This document shows positions 39,563 to 48,594 of a stretch of 64,000 bases of DNA, in pieces. A model generated the notes under the pieces. It ran no database searches, was not told the origin of the DNA, and saw only the letters and a list, made by a program, of their open reading frames with translations. The stretch spans positions 1,577,940 through 1,641,939 of the forward strand of contig OZ242309.1 in the NCBI GenBank assembly GCA_965208015.1. Direction: 5' to 3'. The position numbers were made by a program, and so were the translations under genes. Positions within the stretch are counted from its first letter, which is position 1; every line of letters starts with the position of its first letter. This DNA is from Bin87 sp965208015 (GTDB taxonomy: Bacteria > Chloroflexota > Dehalococcoidia > Lucifugimonadales > UBA3495).

Positions 39563-39928
39563 ATGACCAGCGCCACCGACACTTCGACCCCCGCCGACGT
39601 TGCCCGTTTAGCCGTTGACGTGGCCGCCGACAAGCTGGCCTCCGACATCGTTATGCTCGACCTTCGGGAGTTGACGGTGTTCGCGGACTACTTCGTGGTG
39701 ATGACCGCCGATTCGGTACGGCAGATTGAGGCCCTAGAGGAAGATTTGTCCGAGGCCATGAAGGACGCCAGCGTGCCGCGCCACCATCGGGAAGGAACCC
39801 CGGCGTCGGGTTGGGTGCTGCTGGACTTTGCCGACGTGGTGATCCACATCTTTGGCCCGGAGGAGCGCGAGTTCTTCGGGTTGGAACGGCTCTGGAGTCG
39901 GGCCCCGCAGGTAGTCAGGATTCTATAA
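39563..39928 (+). CDS. rsfS: Ribosome silencing factor RsfS
   Basis: 121 residues from the ATG at 39563; an in-frame start at 39473 would add a segment with no family match. RsfS binds ribosomal protein uL14 and blocks subunit joining in starved cells. Motifs: AADKLASDIVMLDLRELTVFADYFVVMTA and HREGTPASGWVLLDFADVVIHIF, both family landmarks. The gene ends 14 bases inside the convergent ndk gene. It is divergent from gltB. Confidence 0.95.
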   Translation: MTSATDTSTPADVARLAVDVAADKLASDIVMLDLRELTVFADYFVVMTADSVRQIEALEEDLSEAMKDASVPRHHREGTPASGWVLLDFADVVIHIFGPEEREFFGLERLWSRAPQVVRIL

Positions 39929-40367
39929 TCCACTTGTCCGTGCTGCGCGTATAGTCCAGAGCGTCGCCGGACCCAAAGAACAGGCCGATTTCACGTTCCG
40001 CAGATTCCGGCCCATCGGAGCCGTGAACGATGTTCCGGCCGATGTCGATCCCGAAATCGCCCCGTATCGTGCCGGGGGCTGCCTCGCCGGGATTGGTCGA
40101 TCCCATGGTCTGTCGTGCCAGAGCCACCGCGTTGTTCGCCTCCCAGATCATGGCAACGATGGGCCCGGAAGTGATGAACGAGACCAGCGACGAAAAGAAG
40201 GGCCGATCAACGTGCTCGGCGTAGTGCCGCCCGGCCAGATCCTCATCCACCTGCATCAGGCGAATTGCGACCAGTTTCAGCCCTCGGCGTTCCAGCCGGG
40301 AAATCACTTCCCCGACGAGACCGCGCTGTACCCCGTCAGGCTTGATGGCGACGAAAGTTCGTTCCAT
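39915..40367 (-). CDS. ndk: Nucleoside diphosphate kinase
   Basis: 150 residues. Transfers the gamma phosphate between nucleoside triphosphates and diphosphates through a phosphohistidine; the active-site His is H115 in NIVHGSDGPESAERE. The N-terminal ERTFVAIKPDGVQRGL is also diagnostic. Length is normal. It lies downstream of the lipoprotein-thiL-tsaE-tsaB run on the same strand and may be transcribed with it. Confidence 0.97.
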   Translation of the reverse strand: MERTFVAIKPDGVQRGLVGEVISRLERRGLKLVAIRLMQVDEDLAGRHYAEHVDRPFFSSLVSFITSGPIVAMIWEANNAVALARQTMGSTNPGEAAPGTIRGDFGIDIGRNIVHGSDGPESAEREIGLFFGSGDALDYTRSTDKWIIES

Positions 40368-40426
40368 GGGATTGCAGGCTCCTGTTTAGTTTTGCATGGA
40401 TGGACATGATAGACGGGATTGGATGG

Positions 40427-41170
40427 TTATCTTGATGCGGGTCTGCCTTGGCGCACCCGGTCCCGTTGCCGGGGCGCGCCAATGGTGGGCATCCGCAGGT
40501 AATACGGCTGCAAAGTAGCCAAGTCGTCAGATTGACCGTCCTTCAAACGGCGGGCGGCCAGTTCCGCCAGCGCCCAGAGACGGTCAGCCGGCGTCCAGGG
40601 CATTACGGCATAGCCGTGCCTGTCACCGACCAACGCTTTAATCTCATCTCGGCGTGTCCATGCCGCTTCGCCACAGTAGAGCGCGGCCCATGGATCGCCG
40701 GCGTCCTCGGACAGTAATTCCGCCGGCGGGCCAATGCGGTCATCGCGCAGCCGTTCAGCGTCATTGCCGAATACCCCGGCGGCGACCTCGTTGCGGCCGG
40801 CGTCCAGCCAGGCTATGGGAATTTCCCCATCAGGCCACTGCGGATGTACCGATAAGTCCGCATGAGGCCACGCTTCCAATAGCAAAGTGTCTTCGCCGAT
40901 GATAGGGAATCCGCCGGCCATGGCCAGCCCCTTCGCGGCGCTGACGCCCACCCGAAGCGCGCTAAACGGTCCCGGCCCCAGGGCCACGGCCGCGCCGGTA
41001 AGTTCGGCCGCCCTCAGGCCTTGCGCCTGCAACAACTGGGCTACGGCCGGCATCAGCTGCGTCGTGTGGTTGGCCGTGGAGCGCCAAAGGCGGGCCTCCA
41101 GCACCAGGCCGTCGGCGTCCGCCAGGACCGCGCCGCCGTGGCGTGACGACGTGTCGATGGCGAGGAGCAT
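40427..41170 (-). CDS. tsaB: tRNA t6A modification protein TsaB
   Basis: 247 residues from the ATG at 41170, which overlaps the tsaE stop (TAATG). A short member of the Kae1/TsaD fold (MLLAIDTSSRHGGAVLADADG; the central GPGPFSALRVGVSAAKGLAMA block). It forms the TsaBDE complex that makes threonylcarbamoyl-adenosine at position 37 of tRNAs reading ANN codons. tsaD is not in the window. The longer upstream reading to 41287 overlaps tsaE and is not used. Confidence 0.94.
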   Translation of the reverse strand: MLLAIDTSSRHGGAVLADADGLVLEARLWRSTANHTTQLMPAVAQLLQAQGLRAAELTGAAVALGPGPFSALRVGVSAAKGLAMAGGFPIIGEDTLLLEAWPHADLSVHPQWPDGEIPIAWLDAGRNEVAAGVFGNDAERLRDDRIGPPAELLSEDAGDPWAALYCGEAAWTRRDEIKALVGDRHGYAVMPWTPADRLWALAELAARRLKDGQSDDLATLQPYYLRMPTIGAPRQRDRVRQGRPASR

Positions 41171-41703
41171 TACCCCTGCCCTCCCGACAATCTTTCCAGC
41201 AGCGGCGCATATCGTTCGGGCGCATCGGAAATGGAAACCAGGTGTCGAGACGGTACCGAGCCGTCTGCATCGGGAATCACCTCGCACGCCACCGGGTTTC
41301 CTTCCGCGGCGTAGTCCAATTCAATCCACAAGGCGTCTTGCGGAAATATCTCCGCGGCTCGATCCGCCCATTCCACGATCAATACGTCCTCTCCGGTCGT
41401 GATTATGTCTTCCAGCCCCAGATCCCAAGCCTCCGCAGGATGGTCAATCCGGTATAGGTCGGCATGATGGATGGTGAGACGACCCTGATACCGGGTTACG
41501 AGGACGAAGGTGGGGCTGCGAGCATAGCCGGGCACGCCCAACCCGCTGGCTATCCCCTGGGTGAGGCAGGTCTTGCCGGCGCCCAGCGGCCCGGTCAGCA
41601 GATAGACATCGCCGGGAGCGGCCGTCTCGCCGATGGTTTTACCCACCTGGCGGGTCTCGTCGGCGGATTCGGTAAGGATTGTGATACTGGCGGGCATGGG
41701 CAA
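41170..41703 (-). CDS. tsaE: tRNA t6A modification ATPase TsaE
   Basis: 177 residues. P-loop ATPase with the Walker A GPLGAGKTCLTQGIASGLGV (G38-T45), then SPTFVLVTRYQGRLTIHHADLYRI, a TsaE landmark. It powers the TsaBD step of tRNA t6A formation. Downstream of thiL (21-base gap) and overlapping tsaB by one base, so the genes are probably co-translated. The start could be the first or second Met (41703 or 41697). Confidence 0.95.
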   Translation of the reverse strand: MPMPASITILTESADETRQVGKTIGETAAPGDVYLLTGPLGAGKTCLTQGIASGLGVPGYARSPTFVLVTRYQGRLTIHHADLYRIDHPAEAWDLGLEDIITTGEDVLIVEWADRAAEIFPQDALWIELDYAAEGNPVACEVIPDADGSVPSRHLVSISDAPERYAPLLERLSGGQG

Positions 41704-41724
41704 GTTGTGAATCTACAACCGGGG

Positions 41725-42738
41725 TCAGCCGAAATGGTCCCAACCCGCGCCGCCGCGAAGGCGGGGGTTGCCATCGGCGTCCAGTACGGTGACCATGCCG
41801 GGGTTGCCTTCGGTGATCTCGCCGATGACCTCGGCAGATGCGGGCAACTGGTCGATGGCAGCCTTCATCATCTCGGGCGGCGCGGTAAACAACAGGACAT
41901 AGTCCTCGCCGCCGTACAGCGCCAGGTCGAGCCAGTCGTCGGGGAATGCGGACTTGAGCGCCGGGTCAGCCGGCACCTTGTCGGCCCAGAGAACAGCGGC
42001 TACACCGCTGGCGGCGCACAATTTTGCCAGATCGTCGGCCAACCCGTCGCTGACGTCCATGGCCGAACTCACGCCATTGGTGACCAGGGTCTGCCCTTCC
42101 GCCACATGCGGGCGCGGTCTGCGATGGATGGTCGCGAGTTGATCCGCATCGGGACCCGGCGTCCCCGCCGCGTCGAGCATCGCCCGCAGCCCTCCGGCCG
42201 ACCCACCAACTGGTCCTGTGACCCCTATCAGGTGACCCGGCCTGGCCGCGGTTCGCACCATGGGTTTGCCGCTGGCAATGCCCGTCAGGGCCACGGTAAT
42301 GAAGCCCACCGGTGACCTCACCATGTCGCCGCCGATGACCCTGGTTCCGAACTCCTGACAGATCTCGGTCATACCCGCATAGAGCTCCTTGATGTCGTCG
42401 ACCAGGGTATCCGGAGGCAATCCCAAGGTAACCAGGCCAAAAGCGGGCGTTCCGCCCATGGCCGCCACGTCGCTGACGTTGGAAGCGATTGCCTTCCAGC
42501 CCAGATCCCGCCACGGCGTGGTCGCAGAAGTGAAATGGACGCCGTCCACCATGGTATCGGTGGTGTACAACTCGGTTACCTGATCCCTCACGAAAGTGAC
42601 CGCGGCGGCGTCATCGCCGTTATCGACTACGGGCCGGCAGACGGCCGCGGGACCGCTCTCCTCGGGAGGTCTGGCCTCCCGAGTCCACTCCTGCACCAGG
42701 CTGATGAGGCCGAATTCGCCGAGCTGGGAGACGCGCAT
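41725..42738 (-). CDS. thiL: Thiamine-monophosphate kinase
   Basis: 337 residues. Phosphorylates thiamine monophosphate to the active diphosphate. The PurM-like kinase motifs are present: NGDDAAAV near the start, TTDTMVDGVHF, NVSDVAAMGGTP, TGPVGGSAGG, and MDVSDGLADDLAKLC. Length is standard. The position between a lipoprotein gene and tsaE-tsaB is a gene order often seen in bacteria (thiL next to tsaE). Confidence 0.96.
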   Translation of the reverse strand: MRVSQLGEFGLISLVQEWTREARPPEESGPAAVCRPVVDNGDDAAAVTFVRDQVTELYTTDTMVDGVHFTSATTPWRDLGWKAIASNVSDVAAMGGTPAFGLVTLGLPPDTLVDDIKELYAGMTEICQEFGTRVIGGDMVRSPVGFITVALTGIASGKPMVRTAARPGHLIGVTGPVGGSAGGLRAMLDAAGTPGPDADQLATIHRRPRPHVAEGQTLVTNGVSSAMDVSDGLADDLAKLCAASGVAAVLWADKVPADPALKSAFPDDWLDLALYGGEDYVLLFTAPPEMMKAAIDQLPASAEVIGEITEGNPGMVTVLDADGNPRLRGGAGWDHFG

Positions 42739-42750
42739 AGGTTGGCCGAC

Positions 42751-43776
42751 TCATTTTTGCAGCATGAATGGTTCGATGTTGGCCTCGGAGATCCGGGCCA
42801 GGGCCGCCGCCGATTCGGCAAGAGTCTTGTTGAACACGCCGGTCACAATGGCCCGCACCACGGTGCGCCCGCGGACAAACCGGAACTCGCGCCCATCGAT
42901 GATGGCGGTGGAACCTGAAAAGGTATAGTCCTTGCCCACGGCGTAATCTCCCAGCTGGGGCGCGTCGGCGTCGCTGACGGAAACTATGTTCACGCCCCGA
43001 ACCGGCAACTGCAGATCCGCCACAATCTGGTCTATCTCATCGTTCAGTGCCCTCCGGTCATAGGCTTTGAGAGCGTCAACCTGGGCCCGGGCCTGATCGG
43101 GAGTTTCATACAGGCCGACCCAGGTGAGGGTGAAATAGGCGCGGCTGCCGGCCACGCTGTACACGTTGAGGAGGCCACCGGCCCAGGTAAAGCGCTTGTA
43201 GCCGGCGATGAAGCCGTCGTCCGCGACAGTGAACTCGCCCTCGCCTTCCACATCTTCATAGACACATTCGGAATCCGCTCCGCCAGTGCACACGCCGGCC
43301 AGCACCACCTCCTTGATAACTGGACTGTCTTCAGCGGTTTCAGTGGCCAGGCTCGCTACGTCGTCCAAGGAAGGCAGCAGGCCGGGCAAGTCCGACGCGG
43401 TCAGCGAGTCAATGGGAGCTGGGGTTGGGGTAGGCGCCGGCGTGGGCGTTGGGGTTCGGGTTGGCTCACCCGGGGCCAAGGTAGGCAGAGGAATGGGGGT
43501 TGGCGCTGGGGTGGGAGTGACCGTGGGCTCCGGCGTTGCGGTTGGGGCGGTGGTGGCCGTGGGTTCCGGCGTTGCGGTTGGGGCGGTGGTGGCCGTGGGA
43601 ACGGGAGTAGCCGTAGGCGGAGTGGTGGCGGTGGGCGGCGTTTCGGTGGGCGCTGCGACCGTCGCCGGGGCAGCCTGGGTTACAGCGGCCGGCGGCGCCG
43701 GATCAGGAGAGCAAGCCAGCGCAAAGGCGGCGGCCAGCAGCAAAATGACGAGCGGCGTACGGAGTGTCGGAAGCAT
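42751..43776 (-). CDS. Putative lipoprotein with Pro/Thr-rich linker
   Basis: 341 residues. A signal peptide with lipobox FALAC gives a lipid-modified Cys22 at the cell surface. A long proline/threonine/alanine-rich spacer follows (about 23-120, repeats of TATxPTAT type), then a folded C-terminal half (VVLAGVCTGGADSECVYEDVEGEGEF, YKRFTWAGGLLNVYSVAG, ending SEANIEPFMLQK) without a family I recognise. It probably extends a domain away from the membrane. It is the first gene of the thiL-tsaE-tsaB run; a GGAG site lies before the start. Confidence 0.75.
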   Translation of the reverse strand: MLPTLRTPLVILLLAAAFALACSPDPAPPAAVTQAAPATVAAPTETPPTATTPPTATPVPTATTAPTATPEPTATTAPTATPEPTVTPTPAPTPIPLPTLAPGEPTRTPTPTPAPTPTPAPIDSLTASDLPGLLPSLDDVASLATETAEDSPVIKEVVLAGVCTGGADSECVYEDVEGEGEFTVADDGFIAGYKRFTWAGGLLNVYSVAGSRAYFTLTWVGLYETPDQARAQVDALKAYDRRALNDEIDQIVADLQLPVRGVNIVSVSDADAPQLGDYAVGKDYTFSGSTAIIDGREFRFVRGRTVVRAIVTGVFNKTLAESAAALARISEANIEPFMLQK

Positions 43777-43829
43777 CGAGAAAACTCCAGGACGACGATT
43801 AGGATCGCCAAGCCAATATACAAGCGAAA

Positions 43830-43851
43830 CGGGCCTTTTTTCAAAGGCCCG
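43830..43851 (-). terminator. Putative terminator downstream of 16S rRNA
   Basis: On the minus strand CGGGCCTTT-GAAA-AAAGGCCCG forms a strong hairpin followed by GTTTCG. It lies about 230 bases past the 16S 3' end and just before the lipoprotein gene, so it probably ends the rRNA transcript. The stretch 43852-44078 between it and 16S holds no gene. Confidence 0.55.
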
Positions 43852-44078
43852 GATGCATTCTAGCTCGTTAGCGGCTGATTAGTGAAAGGAAGCAAGAAGT
43901 TTGCGAATTGTTCCGACGTTTTTGCCGGGGACAGCGGATTTTCTCAGGGAACCTGCTCTCTGGGCACGGGAGTCTATGGACTCGACCAGAAGACCCGAGT
44001 GGCAGGAACGTCCGCTGATTGACCTGGGAGTGGGTCGGTTAGCGCTTGTTAAGGCGTTCCCCGACTAAGGTCTCCCTA

Positions 44079-45593
<1,515 letters not shown>

Positions 45594-45677
45594 GAACCTT
45601 ACTTCCTTCCACTATTCAGCTGTTAAGGAGCCCTCGCCGCCGGTGGCTTGAAGCCTCTACGGCTGGTGAGTTCCGCA

Positions 45678-45706
45678 ACTTTATCGGGTTTCGACCTCGT
45701 TGTCAA
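45678..45706 (-). promoter_or_regulatory. 16S rRNA promoter
   Basis: Minus strand TTGACA (45701-45706), 17-base spacer, TAAAGT (45678-45683), about 85 bases upstream of the 16S 5' end. A perfect -35 and standard spacing support a strong sigma70 promoter for the isolated rrs gene. Confidence 0.65.
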
Positions 45707-45883
45707 TACCCGCAGAGCCCCACGCGCGCCCAGTTTGATCGGAACTTTCATTGCAAGCGCAGCGCGGCAACCTCGTTGGCGCAACGACGTGTCATCTGAC
45801 AACGAGACCGCCGCGTCGCGCGATCCTCACACCATCAAACTGGACGCCATCAAACCGGATCTGCGTGAGTGGAGGGGATTTCG

Positions 45884-46038
45884 CTACTCCGATTCTGCGG
45901 GGCCGCTGACGTTGCTGTGATCGGTCGCCGCTACGGGCGGGTTGCTTCTCGCCGTGAGTAAGAACGCCGATACCGCCGCGATGATGGCGACCAGCAGGAG
46001 CGCACTCAGAACTTTTTGGTCTGGAACAGGTTGGTCAT
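45884..46038 (-). pseudogene. Small membrane ORF with a -1 frame break
   Basis: An ATG at 46038 with GGAGA six bases upstream reads MTNLFQTKKF then stops (46006-46008). Slipping back one base at AAA-AAG joins a 41-residue stretch, VLSALLLVAIIAAVSAFLL then TARSNPPVAATD..., that ends at TAG (45884-45886). The joined product looks like a normal single-TM protein with a short basic N-end, resembling the N-terminus of the neighbouring protein at 46174. Either a programmed -1 frameshift at the AAAAAG slip site or a single-base indel (mutation or sequence error) explains it. Confidence 0.4.
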
Positions 46039-46173
46039 GGTTTCTCCGTAACAGACATGTGGATGCGTCAGACCTGGACGATCCTCCGCAATCGTGGATT
46101 CCTCTTGATGGGGTTCGTCCAGTTACGTCAAAGCATTCACCCCCTCGAATCGAACGGTGTCAGTCAAGCCGCG

Positions 46174-46977
46174 TCAGTTGGGCGCACGGTCCCTGTCGGT
46201 CCCACTGAGGTCATGCTGGACGACTGACAGCGATATGGTGAGGCTGTCCGTAATATCCGTCCTGGTGGCTTCGGCGGCGCCGCGCTCGGCTGCCTTCTCC
46301 AGTGAGGATAGTTTTTCACCGGAGGGCGGAGTCGCCATCTGGACGGTCACGACGATTTCAATGGCGTCGCTGTCGTAATAGGTCACCCCATCCTGCACAC
46401 CGTCCTCCGCCATGACCGCGAGATGCGTTCCGACTACCGCTTCCTCAGCTTCCCGCTTGGTGAACCCCGGGTCTTTACCGGTTTGTAAGCTGACCGTAAC
46501 GTGAGGGTTTTCGGACTGGAATTTGTCGATGGCATTCCGGGCGTTGCCGGAGATGGAACCTGAAAACTTGATCCAGGCCGATGACCCGCCGGTGATGGCA
46601 ACATCAACGACGCTGTCGGGGTCGTCGTCCTCGATGGCCGTTACCATCCTTGAGAAGTCATCGCCCCAGGCATAACGCGCGATGGACTCATCGAGCGTGA
46701 TGCCATCCTGGTTGGCGATGAATTGCAGGTCGTTCAATTCGGCGGGGCTGCTGATGCTGGGGTGTTGGCGCATCAGCGCAGCTACTTCATCGGGGGTCAA
46801 CGTCGCCATGTTGTGGTGGCTTGCCACCGTTTCGCCGTCGCGGCCAGGGGCGGCCGCCATCGCCACGATTACGACCACCACCGCGATCACGCCCAGGATG
46901 CCGCCGTAGGCGAGCCACATGTACCAGCGGGTCCAACGGTTTTTTGATGAGTCGCGTTGTTCATTCTCGGTCATCAT
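46174..46977 (-). CDS. Single-TM anchored hypothetical protein
   Basis: 267 residues from the ATG at 46977, which has AGGAGG seven bases upstream; the longer frame to 47034 lacks a site. A charged N-terminus is followed by one strong TM segment (YGGILGVIAVVVVIVAMAA), then a soluble domain with many acidic residues and two clear motifs, VDVAITGGSSAWIKFSGSISG and NPHVTVSLQTGKDPGFTKREAEEAVVG. No family is recognised. Two prominent alanine/valine-rich helices near the C-terminus suggest a compact outside-facing domain. It lies just upstream of the frame-broken small ORF and is probably in the same transcript. Confidence 0.65.
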   Translation of the reverse strand: MMTENEQRDSSKNRWTRWYMWLAYGGILGVIAVVVVIVAMAAAPGRDGETVASHHNMATLTPDEVAALMRQHPSISSPAELNDLQFIANQDGITLDESIARYAWGDDFSRMVTAIEDDDPDSVVDVAITGGSSAWIKFSGSISGNARNAIDKFQSENPHVTVSLQTGKDPGFTKREAEEAVVGTHLAVMAEDGVQDGVTYYDSDAIEIVVTVQMATPPSGEKLSSLEKAAERGAAEATRTDITDSLTISLSVVQHDLSGTDRDRAPN

Positions 46978-47480
46978 CGGGAAGCCTCCTACGGAGCCGC
47001 GAACCATACGAAAAGGCACCGCAGGTCCGAGCAAATTGGTCAGGCTGCCGTTCCATCAACGGGAAGGGTTCCAGCTGGCACCAGACCATCCACCGTCACT
47101 AACCTCGTCGACTACCCGGCACGCACAATGGACCCAACATACACCCCGGGGATCGACAGCCAATCATGTCTCACCAGATAAGCCGCGACGTGAGCGCCGG
47201 ATCGTAACGAGGAGTACCCAGAAGGATTCTCCCCGCGCTGATGTCAGCCTCCGCTAACGTGACGCCCTGGCGTCCTCGTACAGTTGTCGCAACTGTTCGT
47301 CGTTCCAAATATCAAAAACGCGGCCGTGTGATAGCGAGATCCATGTGCGTAACTCCTTGTGCCATGTACCGGGTACACGTTGCCCGGTGCGACGAGTGCC
47401 GTGGTATCGACTGGCTGCCGGGCATCCTCCCATGGCAGGACAATATCGTCCCGCTCCAGTTGGGTTTCAGCCATCAAAAA

Positions 47481-47507
47481 AGCCCTGCCGTCAGACGACA
47501 GGGCTAG
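47481..47507 (-). terminator. Intrinsic terminator downstream of transposase remnant
   Basis: On the minus strand AGCCCTGTCGTC / GACGGCAGGGCT with a short loop and TTTTTTG after it, a good intrinsic terminator. It lies about 30 bases past the end of the transposase remnant (47538). The surrounding stretch 46978-47480 holds no gene I can support. Confidence 0.7.
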
Positions 47508-47537
47508 ACAAGGGCGAGGTACGGGCAGCGTGAGATG

Positions 47538-48228
47538 CTACGCGGTTTCGAGCCAACGGTCGCAACAAGCGCAGTCGGGGCCGCGGCAGGCCGGCGACGG
47601 CAGACGTCGCCTCCTTCGCTCACCTCGGGCCTTCGGCAGCTTGATCCGCATGTGCCGCATATGGGCGTAGTCGTCGGCTTTCAGGTGGGCCAAGGCCGTA
47701 GCCAAGTATGCCAGCATCGACATCGCCGCGTGCAGTGACACCTTTCCGGTGTTCCCACCGGGCATCGGTGTCCTTGGATGGTATCTCTTCACCTGTCCTC
47801 CGGCTCTTGCGACCAGGTCGCGCCCAAGCCTCAACCTCGGTGCTCTCGATGACCAGCGAGTGGCCCAGCGGTGGTTTGTCGGCCGGGATCAGCCCTATCT
47901 CACGCAGGCGTTCGATCTCGTCTCCGCACTCGCGGAATACGTCTGCGACGATGACCTCGATTGCGTCCAGATGATCGGACAGTTTCTTCTTGAACCGGCT
48001 GTAGGCGCCCTCGCTGGGGGCGTGTTCGAGGCCGCAGAGGCGCAGCAGCCGCTCGTCGCTGCCCAGGCGGTTCAGGAAGCCGTTGGCATAACGCTCGTTG
48101 AGCACGAACTGCATGACGTAGGCCGCCAGCATTGCGACCGCAAGATACCCAGGGTTCCCGCTGTGCTGGCGCGGCGCGTCGAGTATTTCGACCAAGTTGA
48201 CGGCACAAGAGAGCACTCCCCCAATCAC
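47538..48228 (-). pseudogene. Transposase remnant with internal deletion (IS5/IS1182-type)
   Basis: The first part (202 codons from 48228) begins with the DUF772-type N-terminus of an IS1182/IS5-like transposase (LVEILDAPRQHSGNPGYLAVAMLAAYVMQFVLNERY; RLLRLCGLEHAPSEGAYSRFKKKL; SLVIESTEVEAWARPGRKSRRTG; KDTDARWEHRK). After that the frame changes, and a different frame (47538-47834) carries what looks like the C-terminal end (GGNTGKVSLHAAMSMLAYLATALAHLKADDYAHMRHMRI). The catalytic middle is missing, so this is a deletion derivative, not an active element. Confidence 0.7.
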
Positions 48229-48477
48229 GACTTCGAGGAAACCGAAGCCGCTTTTCGGCGGTTGCTTGTGATTGTGGGTATAACTAGAGGGGTTAGGAAC
48301 GTTTTCAAGTAGGGAAACTGCTCATTTTGAGCAGGGCAGTACAATGACAAGACAGCCTTACTGAGCTGTCCCGGGGTGGGGTCGGGGCCCCAGGTACATC
48401 CCCATTTCTAGATGATTTTCGAGGACGCTACCTCAGGGTTCCAGTAGCGAATTTCCTCGGTGAGTGGGATCGTAGTA

Positions 48478-48505
48478 TTGCGCAGGGCGAAGGTATTGGT
48501 ATAAT
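48478..48505 (+). promoter_or_regulatory. Promoter of tRNA-Ile
   Basis: TTGCGC (48478-48483), 16-base spacer, perfect TATAAT (48500-48505), 12 bases before the tRNA 5' end. The stretch 48229-48477 upstream holds no gene; a short CTGCTC/GAGCAG hairpin is near 48317-48335. Confidence 0.55.
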
Positions 48506-48517
48506 GGTAGCCCCTGT

Positions 48518-48594
48518 GGGCCTGTAGCTCAGGCGGTTAGAGCGCAGTCCTGATAAGACTGAGGTCGTTGGTTCGAGTCCATCCAGGCCCACCA
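48518..48594 (+). tRNA. tRNA-Ile (GAT)
   Basis: 77 nt with the CCA encoded. Acceptor GGGCCTG/CAGGCCC, D-arm TAGCTCAGGCGGTTAGAGC, anticodon arm CAGTC-CTGATAA-GACTG with anticodon GAT, and T-arm GTTGG-TTCGAGT-CCATC. All stems are sound. It marks the left edge of a mobile element: the recombinase gene (48537-50171, minus) overlaps it antisense. Confidence 0.95.

Noticed and set aside
47244..47477. 77-codon minus-strand frame
   Set aside because: No ribosome site, starts at the hairpin of a terminator, composition not protein-like; left uncalled.
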